This document shows, piece after piece, positions 11,401 to 21,200 of a stretch of 64,000 nt of DNA; position 1 is the stretch's first letter, and the number at the start of each line of letters is the position of its first letter. The DNA is from Plectrocnemia conspersa (taxonomy: Eukaryota > Arthropoda > Insecta > Trichoptera > Polycentropodidae): positions 248,001-312,000 of the forward strand of contig VTFK01000163.1 of assembly GCA_009617715.1 (NCBI GenBank). Reading direction: 5' to 3'. Below the pieces are notes generated by a model. That model had not been told where the DNA came from and searched no databases. It saw only the letters and a program-made list of their open reading frames with translations. The translations under genes and the position numbers were made by a program.

Positions 11401-13071
11401 GTTGTCGCATTGTTATAACTTATGCCTATCACGATACAACGGAAGATTCTCAATTGATAATTTGAAGGCGAGATTGTTTTTATTCCAAAAATTCTTCAAA
11501 TTCCTATCGAATGCTAAATGTCACGATCGGAGCATCTAAAACAAATATTATTAATCAAAAATAATCACCCTTTGAAAATAAAATGCTGTGATAGTGGCTT
11601 CTTTCAGTCTTTATTTTAGTAAGTTGAGTAAAACTAATGTGCTACAACAGGCACCATATCTTAAAATAAGAAATTAATTTCATCAGCTTTTACATTTATT
11701 CGTAGTATACAAAATAGTGAAATTCACATGTCCATAAAGTGTCTGTTACAGAAGATTCACTAAAGGATTATCCCATAAGTTATGCTTCTTTTATTGCCGT
11801 GTATTCAAATATAAGAAAAACACTTTCAATAGTCTCTTTTAAAAACTTCACTGAGCTTAGTGTAAAAAATTTTCTTCATACACCAACGTTGGCTAATCGC
11901 TTTCTGTCCAAATATTTTTCCAGACTTCATAACAGGTTGTGGGGAATATGATGGATGGCTCATATCTTTGCAACATGTAGTCGAGTTTTGTCCTAAAAAC
12001 AAATATATTTCTTGTCTGTTTATTTTCGCTTAATTCATGTGGCACCCACCGTCTCCATTCATCATATTCCCCAGACATCGCTTCAGATCATATTACTACC
12101 TATACCGAATTAAGGTTATATAAAATTTGTTAAAATATATGTACTCTTAATTAAAAATATCTTAAATGATGTTTTATGATAATATTGACTTAAGAAATTC
12201 GTAGCAGACTTTATGTAAAAAATCATATCGCTATATTGTTTTATTCGCGAATTTCAATCGAGTCAGACAAACAGATCAAGTTAAAGGTTCTATGTATTTT
12301 TAAAAAATAAGTAGTTCCTATAGTTAAAACACATTCACAATTCATGTTGAATATAGTTCTAATTCTTGATTTAAATTTGTTGTCATATTAAAATTAATTT
12401 ATAAGTGACTCTAATTCTGCTAAAATTTGTAAAATTAACCATTTGATTTACAAATCATTTTTATTAATGTTTAATTGTAACCAAATAATGTAGTATCCAA
12501 TCCAAACAAGTTTAAGGACCATTTTTGAAGCTATATTAAATACAGGAAAGTATAACATTTTATTTTGATTATTAATAAAAACAAATTTTTATTTTAAATA
12601 TTTAATAAAATATTTTATTAAAATATAAAATAAAGACAATGGAGATATGCATATTCATTTTTATAGCTTTATCTTTAATCAATATTGTATGCACTCGTGC
12701 ACTATTAAAATTATTGATTATTTCTATATTGTATTCACATTTAAATAGTATTATAAAATTAACTCTAATTGTATTACTAACAGTATATATTTTATTTATA
12801 ATTAAATTAATCAACTTACTGAGCACATTTAATATTTGTGCAATTTATTCGTACTAACATTATAAAAAATAATCTAATCAGTTTGCTCTACTAACATATG
12901 CATGTATGGTGATTTTTCAGAGATAAGTATACATCTTGGCTGCCGGAAGGCATTGTGGTAAATGCCATTGGTATATCGTTGGCTAGCATCGGAGTCGTGG
13001 TGACTGTTGCTGTTCGACGCCAAAGTCGCGCCCGATGCCCCCGTGTGGAAACGGACCCTAGTGCCAGTTAG
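2366..13071 (+). CDS. cytochrome b561, two alternative C-termini
   Basis: Exons 2366-2400, 6564-6796, 6867-7075 and 7698-7867, then either 9502-9664 (269 aa) or 12921-13071 (265 aa); all junctions are GT-AG and keep frame. Family role: di-heme transmembrane electron transfer from cytosolic ascorbate to monodehydroascorbate or ferric iron across vesicle or plasma membranes. Six hydrophobic helices lie near residues 33-56, 75-94, 108-128, 144-171, 183-207 and 225-248. Candidate heme histidines are His75 (NLHP), His109/His113 (LFHTIFHA), His145 (SLHSWLG) and His188 (VPIHSAFG). The SLHSWLG and YRGGFAW motifs are typical of animal CYB561 proteins. The length fits the family (about 250 residues). 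The product call is firm; exon 1 is inferred from frame and phase. The long introns carry several MITEs and a SINE. The nearest downstream gene is the same-strand SPIN90-like gene 5 kb away, with no functional link visible. Confidence 0.9.
5121..5198. repeat. 39-bp unit in exact tandem duplication
   Basis: The unit starting gaaaaccaaaataaaaacaa and ending attgatcgaa occurs at 5121-5159 and again, unchanged, at 5160-5198. The lack of divergence points to a recent slippage or repair event at the border of the MITE copy that follows. Confidence 0.85.
5199..5330 (+). mobile_element. palindromic MITE, half copy
   Basis: The sequence runs from cgaattttggttaataggag through cttctcagaagtcaaaaatt and cacgtcaaaagcaataaaat to a core aacgctcggtagcgagcg. 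The same order of blocks is found in the near-complete palindrome at 34139-34372 and in the partial copy at 55381-55530. Here only one arm and the short central hairpin are present. Confidence 0.7.
6564..7075 (+). CDS. b561 exons 2 and 3 (helices 1-4, three heme-site motifs)
   Basis: Exon 2 is 6564-6796 and exon 3 is 6867-7075, separated by a 70-base intron (gtaagt ... ttttag). Exon 2 encodes the N-terminal tail, helix 1 and the YRGGFAW segment up to the NLHP histidine and much of helix 2. Exon 3 encodes helix 3 with two histidines four residues apart, the ESHN...PPIPNFYSLHSWLG substrate-side loop and the start of helix 4. Codons are clearly GC-richer than the flanking introns, as expected for true exons. 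Confidence 0.92.
7127..7593. mobile_element. possible MITE with 12-bp inverted ends
   Basis: The intron between exons 3 and 4 contains tatatgagggta at 7127-7138 and its exact reverse complement, taccctcatata, at 7582-7593. The enclosed sequence of about 440 bp is less AT-rich than the surrounding intron and has no coding frame of note. No target duplication is certain, so this is only a candidate. Confidence 0.35.
7698..7867 (+). CDS. b561 exon 4 (helices 4-5), common splice donor for both ends
   Basis: Begins after ttttcag and encodes FVVGFFSFLVLLC, a polar cytosolic or lumenal loop, and helix 5 with the VPIHSAFG histidine. It ends ACC TTC GTT CTT GG before gtttgt, a weaker donor than usual. 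This donor must pair with either of two acceptors, at 9502 and 12921, each of which supplies one base to finish a glycine codon. Confidence 0.92.
9096..9322. mobile_element. non-autonomous hAT-type MITE
   Basis: The left end caggtctcggcaacc and right end ggttgccgagccctg form inverted ends with one mismatch. The element is flanked by gcatatac (9088-9095) and gcatatgc (9323-9330), an 8-bp target duplication with one difference. Eight-base duplications are characteristic of hAT transposons. The 227-bp interior has no transposase and carries a repeated cgggtca motif. It sits 180 bases upstream of the first alternative last exon of b561. Confidence 0.75.
9502..9664 (+). CDS. b561 alternative last exon A
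   Basis: After a ttcgcag acceptor, the frame reads KEYSTFPDEGIIINALGASL and continues through a hydrophobic helix (AGLAIIVVYIL) to the tail RQKFYVSPFHNQ...RASSDL and a TAA at 9662-9664. This supplies helix 6 and a 20-residue cytosolic tail. It aligns along its helix with exon B (PEGIVVNAIGISLASIGVVV), so the two arose by tandem exon duplication. A polyadenylation hexamer lies 213 bases downstream. Confidence 0.85.
9877..9882 (+). terminator. candidate polyadenylation signal for isoform A
   Basis: First AATAAA after the stop of alternative exon A, 213 bases downstream. Use of this site would remove exon B from the transcript, so choice of the 3' end could set which C-terminus is made. Confidence 0.5.
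11165..11345 (+). mobile_element. tRNA-derived SINE, copy 1
   Basis: The head agcatgataaaccagtggta is followed by a B-box-like gggttcgagtc at about 11220, then a T-run and a tail with attattatataact and ttctagattttct. The same order occurs in reverse at 29560-29745 and 42640-42830. The paired internal promoter-like boxes suggest descent from a tRNA gene. It is too diverged to fold as a functional tRNA. Confidence 0.6.
11941..12072. repeat. short inverted repeat, possible miniature element
   Basis: ggggaatatgatggatgg at about 11941 is matched in reverse by ccattcatcatattcccc ending at 12072, with 17 of 18 positions pairing. The 96 bases between have no other symmetry. It could be a tiny deletion derivative of a TIR transposon or a chance-preserved hairpin. 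Confidence 0.4.
12921..13071 (+). CDS. b561 alternative last exon B
   Basis: After gatttttcag, the frame reads DKYTSWLPEGIVVNAIGISL, a helix SIGVVVTVAV and the tail RRQSRARCPRVETDPSAS, with TAG at 13069-13071. It matches exon A in phase, length and helix pattern (EGIxxNAxGxSLA). Its tail is arginine-rich rather than aromatic, which could change sorting or turnover of the protein. Both exons look under coding constraint; neither shows a break. Confidence 0.82.
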
Positions 13072-13450
13072 ATCCAAGGAATGGAGGAGAATCGCTATTA
13101 AATTTCAGCTCATTAAAAATACATCATTTACATCGCATCTGAATCTGATCGCCCTATGAACTTTCCAAATGTTAACAATCAATTTCATTTACGATATAGT
13201 TTAACTAATATTGATAATTATTGAAAAGCTATAATTGTTAACATGAATTTTAAGTATGATAGTTTTATTTGTATCTTTATTATTATTTATAATATATATT
13301 GTATATGTATAAGAAATTGTGAATTTATTATAAGTAATCATATGTTCACCAAGAGTGTTGTGTATTTCTCCTTCTTCTTCAATAATTGATTAACGTCCAA
13401 GAGATTAATTGTAAAGGGCTTAAAAACTAAAATCTACGATTGTGTGGTTG

Positions 13451-13487
13451 ACTTCTCTACAATGGTTTCATTTTACAGTAGAGAAGT
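13451..13487 (+). promoter_or_regulatory. perfect 10-bp stem in the isoform B 3' region
   Basis: acttctctac at 13451-13460 pairs exactly with gtagagaagt at 13478-13487 across a 17-base loop. It lies 380 bases after the exon B stop and before the candidate poly(A) signals, so it is probably transcribed. A role in RNA stability is only a possibility. Confidence 0.35.
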
Positions 13488-13579
13488 TCGACTGAAATTT
13501 TATAATCTTAACACGAATCGAATCGTTTTTAAAAATGTAGATATTCTTATATTAGTGAAGTAATTTGGCAACAATATAA

Positions 13580-13648
13580 AATAAACTCTCGTCTAACTAT
13601 ATATTAACGTATAACTGTATTCACTGCGAAGATTCGCCCTCAAATAAA
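13580..13648 (+). terminator. two candidate polyadenylation signals for isoform B
   Basis: AATAAA occurs at 13580-13585 and at 13643-13648, about 510 and 570 bases after the exon B stop. Either could end the longer transcript. Confidence 0.4.
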
Positions 13649-14250
13649 GTCAAGGTAAAATTGAAACGTGTAGGATGGTTTACTCTTAACTGGACGTTTG
13701 TGAAGATTAACATTCCGGAATTTTAACAATGAACAATTTTTAACATTTCAATGTGTTCATAAGTTGCCAAAAGCGGGTGTGAAGTATGATTGTATCTAGG
13801 ATTATTTACTCAAATATATTAATTAATAATATTATGATACATATATTCAATTTCCTAAGCTCAACTTAGATATTTAAAATATACATGTACGTCTGGTTAC
13901 CATCCAGAATGTAAAGTAGATTCTTTAGAGCAGATAAATGCATGAAGCAATTTTATAAACTCATATTATCGGTGTTAGCTATCGTAGTCAAGATGAAATC
14001 TGCCGCTTAAGATGGCTTATAGGATATTCACAGTACCACATAATGTTCGTCATAGTGTTTGAATGTTTAAACTTAAGTAGAAAACGTAAGGTATGTAACG
14101 AGCGTCTTGTGTTTGTTTATTTCTATCTTGTTCGGTTTGATTATTACCACGCTTCTTATATAGTCACAGTGCAGCGGTACTTGAAATGTATAATCTCACC
14201 GGTAATTCACGTTTTCCCTGAATTGTATATAATTATAATCTGCTAAATAT

Positions 14251-14375
14251 TGCAGTAGGGTCTATCAAAATCCAGACTGTCGATATATGAAAACTGCTCA
14301 AATTTTAACACGTGACTGATATAATATTATCATCATTGTCATTTTTAACATTTGTGATTAGCGATAGACCCTGCA
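14251..14375. mobile_element. small MITE with inverted ends
   Basis: tgcagtagggtctatc at 14251-14266 is mirrored by gatagaccctgca at 14363-14375; the left end carries an extra ta. The 125-bp unit has no coding frame. Superfamily is unclear because the flanks give no obvious target duplication. Confidence 0.5.
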
Positions 14376-16627
14376 TCTTTAATAAATCTGTAATAGAGAA
14401 CACTAGTTTCGAATTATAATCCGATCATTAACATCGTCAATTTTTTATAGATGAACCTATAAATTTTATAAAAATTGATTTAAATAATATGTAAATGATT
14501 AAAGCAACGTCATGAAAGTATAAACGTAGACAAATTATTTAAAGCACCTGTTTATTAACCTTCATGCATATTTTAAATTCATATTGTAATCAGAATATGG
14601 TTGGCTTTATAAAAATATTTATAAATAACGTTATAACTTCAAAGTAATATTTATAATTTTAACATTAATCCTTGTAATATATAACATAAACATTTACTGA
14701 TACTTGAGTACAATTTATTTACCATTCAATAACTGAATTTATTATGGTTAATATAAAGAAATGGATCTTATAATGTGTTAAATATTTACTAAAGTTTATT
14801 ATTGATCATATCAATATAGCAGAAGAGTTTATGTTCTTGTATAAATTATAATCACAAAGAGTTGATAGATTCTTGCTTATAATTCTTCATCTTTAATTTT
14901 CTTACGTAATCAAAAAGAAAAATAATAAGAAAAAAATCGTTCCAACATTTATTTAATGCAGGTTCTCTCAAATTCATCATTGTTTAATTTTAAAGGCTAG
15001 ATTTATAGACGTGAAATAATGTAAGGCATAGGCAAGTACTTCTTTTAAAAGAAGAATGTGTGAGACGGATTTTATAGCAATAAATATATCGGATTCAAGG
15101 GTTAATCATTTAATATTGCTTTTGTGGTTTTGATTATTTTATTTTAAATCAACACGCTAAAAAAACGATTTTGTAAGTTCCTGCATTACTAAATAAAAAA
15201 ATAAATAATCAACCATCATTCATAGATTATTATATAGTGTGTAAAAACACAATATTAGAGTTACAGGTTTTCGACGTCAGGTGACAAACCAACAATGCCA
15301 ACAAAGGGTCCAAAAGACAAAATATTTTCAGGACGTTATTTTTCTGGTTTTTTTCCCAGAACGTTTTTTAAAGATTTTTTCTTACACATTTAACAAAAAT
15401 ATTAGCCGCAGCTTTTATAATATAAATACGAAATTGTGCATATATATTTTTACTATTTTCCCTATTGACTTTTGAGACGAGGCTCTTTTTAGCGAATTTT
15501 ATATATTTATATATTCCTTTGATAACTTTCGGTACCTAGATAAATATCGTATTGGCGATAAAGTTTTTATAAAATTCGTAAAACGTGACGACTGATGATT
15601 TTAAAACAATTGTAGTCTTTCTACAATTTTTTAAAAGTCACCGTTTCGCCGGATTACATTTTTTGGATTTAATATTATTATCTATAACGAATATTATTCA
15701 AGAACTTTGTAGGGTAAAAGTACAGCATACATCATTGTGTATATGTGTATGGTAATAGATAGACGATACCTATATTGATTATGATTATTGAAAAAATCAA
15801 ATAGTTATTGAGTTATGAAATTTTAGTATGTTTTGAAAATTTCAATATCTTTTGCATTTTTTGAATTGATGTAACTATTATTACTATGTGGATTTTATCA
15901 CTGTTTTACATTTTGAATATTTATACTGGATTATGAAATAAAATGATGTGACTGTGAATTATTTGAGTTTTAATCTTTATTTACCATTACCAAATAAACT
16001 TACTAAAGAAATAAATAAAGTAATAATCAAACTTACTAAAAAAAAATGAGTTGAAATGTACAGAGTGATCATTTCAAGTTTCCTATTTTGGCGGCACTGT
16101 AAATAGGACAGCGGTCAATAATCACAAGTGTTCAAAGTGGCAAATATTAGTTTGCAACAACACATCTACGAAAGGGATCGCTTCATCATCGCTCAATGCA
16201 TTAAAATTGCTTAATTGTTCTACAGAAATAATTTTGTATGAACTGTGTATTGAAATTTACGGGAAGATAATGATAAATTTCATCGTACTACTGCATTAAT
16301 TAAAGAAAGCATTAATGAATAACAACAAAATTTGGATATGAATGAAAGCGGATAAGACATATATACATACATATGTATGTATGTACACATACATGCCTGT
16401 TGGTAAAATGAGAACTTAAAAGTGCGATAAAAAAATAAAATGCTTTATTGTCTTATGAATTGGTCTTGAGCAGCTGACCCTGATTTAGGATTTTTGGCCC
16501 ATCAAAAACTAGGCTTTCGCTTGAAGTCCGACCTCCTACTTGGGCTGTCGCGACTGACAACAGTTGTCGGGTAAACTGACACTAAAATATGAATGGTCGA
16601 TAGCATCGTTAATCAATTTTAAATACC

Positions 16628-16906
16628 ATGGATGAGCCAATTTCACAAAGAAATCGAAAAGTCGCGCCTGAACATAAAATCATCGAACATTGCATTAACA
16701 ACTCCATTAGAGACATCAGACTGCATTGCAGCATGTTGCAGGAAAATGACCTAGTAACAGTGAATGAAATAGCTTCACATTTGGAAGATGAATTATATAT
16801 TATTACTATAATATCAATGATGTTCTGTAGTTCCACAAAGTGTACAATATTGTACTGTGGCGGCGTTTTGACAGTTCCCAGTGTTGCCACACCACCGTCA
16901 ACTTGA
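16628..16906 (+). CDS. doubtful 92-codon open frame
   Basis: An ATG in good context (accATGG) opens MDEPISQRNRKVAPEHKIIE and continues to a stop at 16906. The first 57 residues have balanced composition and look protein-like, ending near ASHLEDELY; the rest is hydrophobic, low in complexity and AT-driven. I do not recognise it. It could be the first exon of a gene, a pseudogene fragment or chance. No matching downstream exon was found before the SPIN90-like gene. Confidence 0.25.
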   Translation: MDEPISQRNRKVAPEHKIIEHCINNSIRDIRLHCSMLQENDLVTVNEIASHLEDELYIITIISMMFCSSTKCTILYCGGVLTVPSVATPPST

Positions 16907-18213
16907 GAAGCGGGTGGGCTTTAACAACTGGCAGCACATACTTTCTTTCTTGCCATGGACAAGTGCTAGCACGCGCGTCCCCGCCAGCTCTCCAAAAAAA
17001 GGTCGTTTAATTAAATAGCCCTTAAAAACCACATGCGCTACAGTACCATACCACTGACTTTACAATTAAAATAATTACGTAATAATGCCTACTAAGAACT
17101 TTTGCAGCGATTTTAAGCAGAATGTAAAGGTATATAGAAAATCATTTTCACTAAAAATGAAACATAGTAGTACCGGCTGGAAACTAGGAGAGCAAACAAG
17201 GAATGACACCATGTTTCCTTATTTTTTTTATGAAATTTTTAACGAAACCATTTTTAGTATAGATTATGCTCTTTTTTGTCCATGGGAAACGCTTAAAGAG
17301 ACGATGGAATGAATGAAGTTCGTGTCTGATAAATAAGTGCAGAAGGTGGTGCACGAATGACTGCGTACTCAGACATTTTTATTTAATTGTTCATTTTTAT
17401 TTTATTTCTGTCTTGTGTTGAATGCGATGGAGACTGCGCAAAATATTTCTTGAAACAAATGTATTTTCGTAAAACGCAGATTCAAAATTACTGATGCCTT
17501 TTCGCTCTTGTGCTGGGAGCTTTTTTTTTGCATTGTGGTATACGTTCAGAAAAAGTCTGTGCTTATATTACTTTGAGCGCCAAATGGCAAACGTCCTTCC
17601 GTCGCATCGCCTAGCTAGTAAGTTCTCCTCTCGCCGCTGCTTTGTATCAGTTCTACCAGCATATGTACAGGTTGGCAGTTGATTTTTAGTTAGTAGTTGG
17701 ATTTTTAACTAAGAGTGTTGATATTTTATGTTGTTAAAAACGATAGTTAATGAAAATTATGTTTCTACCTTTTTCGTTCAATATGTTGTGCGATAAAAAT
17801 TAAGCTGGGTCATAAATTTGTAGTGTCTTAGTATTTCCTAAAATTGTTTGAATCATAAGAACAATAAAGAAATTGATTTTAGATCGCAGCATTTTTAATA
17901 AAATAAAGGAAAATAAAAAAAATAAATACAAATATTTTAACTGTTTTTATTTTATTTTTTACAAATTATGTAATAATATACAAGTTTATATATTATGTAA
18001 ATGTTTATATGATTTACTAAAGTATAAATAAGATATATTTAATTTTTATTATTTCAAGTTTATGGTCGAATTTTATAATGTTACGGCTCTTTTTATATTT
18101 ATAATGCAATTATAGATGTCAATAGGGAGGGGGCTGTTGGGCACGGCCGGATCGTTTGACAGCTGATGTCTTGTATTAAATACTTTCGCATATATTAATT
18201 TAAACCAGCCAAA

Positions 18214-21200
18214 ATGGCTCCACACGGTATGTAAAATTAATTATAAGGCACAATACTATTATTTTCGTCAGCCGCTGAAGATTAATATTGAATTTATTCT
18301 ACAATATTTTCGAATTTATTTTGTGCAATGATATTTTTTAATAGTGAATTCTTTAAGAAGTTTTTTAAGACATTTTTTATTATGTTCATTACTCAGTTAT
18401 TGAGAATCGTGTCTAAATAAACATTGTAATTGAGCTATTGATTTATGATTACTTATTAATACCTTCGTCTAGTATCAAAATTCGATCGACTAATATGAAA
18501 TGTTCATTAATTATGTATTGGTGTGTTTTAGATTGTCCGGAAATGTTAAAAGCGATGTATAATTTTGAAGCTACGCTGGCTAAAACGTTAAGTTTTCATG
18601 AAGGGGACCATTTCATATTTCATCAGAGTAGCTCTAAGCAAAGAAATTGGTGGCAGGTGATAAACAACAGCGGACAGATCGGTTTTGTGCCATCAAACTA
18701 TGTATCCATTATCCAAGTCTGTGTTTCACTATGGATGTGTGTAATACAATTCTTGATTGAGTGATGTAATACATAAATTTTGTCGTAGGTGGATCCTCAT
18801 TTCCTAATAAGCTTTTTAGATGACTGCATTGTTTGCTTAAACAATGATTTGACGCCGGAGAATGAAGATTTAGTGTCGCAGCTTATTGAAAAGAAGCAAC
18901 TCATTGAATCTAGCGTAAAAGTTTGTATTTGTTGTTAATGTGTTTGCTTATATTTCAGTGCAAAAATATTTATTTATTTGTATAGGTTAATGTGAAAAAA
19001 CATGCGCCTCCACCGCCGATTTCTAACGAATCTTCTGATCATTCGTTGAAGAATGGAAAGGTTCATAAGATCGTCGAACAACATTCCGAAAATAATAGCA
19101 TATCTTCTAATCACGAACAACCAATATCGCATTTAACTTGTAATGTAGATAATGTTGAAAATAATCCGAGTGAACATAATAATGGTAGGTTTTATTATAT
19201 CTTATTGGGCTGCTGCATTATTATTGTCATTTTATGTAGTGAAACTAAAAAAAACTAACGATATTTGGCTTATAACAAAAATATCACGATCATTTTATAC
19301 AAATGCGAATATCACTACTATCTGGTAGCTGCTGAATGTTTGCAGTCTGAAAAAAAAATCGCGAATGCTTAGTAGTCTGGAGACGCATCAAAACTGCCTT
19401 TTTTCAGAAAATTAATTTTTCATCTATCGAAGCTTGCAACTTTTATTTTTTTTTTTACTGCATAATCTGTTTTCTTAAGTTATATTTTTTCCATTTTAAC
19501 TAACAAAATGATTTAGAAAATATATTAGGGGTACCGGAAAAGATTCCATTTTTTTTTACATTCCTTGTTTGAGATCAGTTTGACCCTTATGAGCATCTTT
19601 TAAGTTTTTTTTCTATAGTATTGTTCCTCGGCTTTCTTTTTTTTGCGCCATAAATATTTTTTACTAAAAATCAAAACCACAATCGAACAATACGGCATTG
19701 CATGCTACTTTTTTTTTCTCAAGATCCTAACCTAAAACCATTATTAAAATTTTTTGAGATGCCAGTTTTGGTTCCGGCGATTTAAATCTGGCGATAGGAC
19801 CTTAACAGAGAAATGTTCAAACGAATGAACTGCTGAATTTTTTGTTTCCTCGTTATCGAGGATTTATTTTTACATGCAAGAACACAAAAAAATCGGCAAA
19901 ACTAATCGAAATCCTTTCTGAACAAAGAGGAGCGGATGAACACGATGCGATTCACTGTTGTCAAAAAACAGAATCACCCATATTTACCAATTGACGAAAA
20001 GTGGATAGTATACGAACACGTGCGAAAAAAAAAACAATGGCTTTATACCTGTTCAACCCTAAGTGACCTCACCCTTCGCAAGTCCTATTTCATATTGGGA
20101 TATTCGTGAATATCCATTATGAACTGTTAAAACTGGGTGATACGGTAACTGCAGAATTTATTGTCAACATCTCGAAAATTGAATGGAATTTAAAAGAAAT
20201 GAATTTGATAAAAGAGTGATTCTGGCTCTGCAAAGACGTGAAAAAAATATGCAATTTAAATTTTGAAGTCTTGAAGCATCCTCCATATTCATACCTCGCC
20301 CCTGATTTTTTTTCTTTAGATTTATGGAACATTCATTTAGGGACAAAAAATTTGAAAATGGAAGAATTCGAAAATCATTTAAAATTTTAATTCGAAAACC
20401 AAATTGTTAAAAGCGGGAATCAAAATATGGCAAACATAGATAATATAAGGATTATATTTTATATTTAAAATAATATGAAAATATAATTTCAATAAGACCT
20501 ATGATGTTTAAAATGATTTATATTATATGTATTTAAGGTAGATATATTTAAATATTTTTACTATGTGTCTTACTAAATCTCACTTAAGATTGGTAGTTCT
20601 ATCTTACCACTTTTGAGACTGTAGAGTTGTATAGTGTTCAGACAAACATTTTATGTTTTCTTACTTTTTTTTACATTTAAAATAGCATCACATATTACCA
20701 ATTGAAAAGTGTGCCACATAACATATAGCAGTGAAGTTAGCATTTCATATTGCTATGAATATCAAACTGCGAGAGTAATTTTTGAGCTAACAGAGCCGGA
20801 TTTAGATGAAAAGAGGCTCTAGACTATTTCACTTGTGACGCCCCTTCAAACCCCCCATTTTCACGATATCGGAAAATATAATGGAAGTGTTAATTTAAAC
20901 AATTTAAAATAATAGTAATATAAAAATAGTAACAAAATATTAAATGGAATATATATAAATAAAAAACAGATCTTATTTTTTTATAAAACTGTCTGGGTGT
21001 ATTAATATGATGATTATGACTGCCTTGCAATGACAGCGTCACACTTTTAGATCCAACCTCATGTAATAAAATTACAGGAAATCGCTCTGATTGCCAATCA
21101 ACCAGTGATGCGTCTTAGTCTCTGTAGAACTCTCAAATCATTCTCTTTTTGCTTGTTTTTCTGGATAGTTAGATTTCCCAATTGCAAAAAAAAACGCATA

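Larger units (their letters stand above)
9883..12920 (+). other. spacer between the two alternative b561 last exons
   Basis: About 3 kb of AT-rich sequence serving as 3' flank for isoform A and as intron for isoform B. It contains a tRNA-derived SINE at about 11165-11345 and a short inverted repeat at 11941-12072. Open frames at 11739-11951 and 12602-12857 have AT-driven codon use and no recognisable content. Confidence 0.5.
13649..18213. other. intergenic region between b561 and the SPIN90-like gene
   Basis: Mostly AT-rich. It contains a 125-bp TIR element (14251-14375), a short hairpin near 15599-15637, and a GC-richer stretch at about 16480-17060 with an unassigned open frame. The last 100 bases before the SPIN90-like start (about 18118-18180) are GC-richer, with gggagggggctgttgggcac and gtttgacagctgatg, and probably hold that gene's TATA-less promoter. 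Confidence 0.45.

Noticed and set aside
12602..12857. overlapping open frames on both strands
   Set aside because: Hydrophobic, Ile/Leu/Asn-rich products of AT-rich intron sequence just upstream of b561 exon B; no conserved motif.
17085..17312. 75-codon plus-strand open frame as a second exon of the 16628 frame
   Set aside because: No compatible splice sites, and only its first 15 codons look coding.
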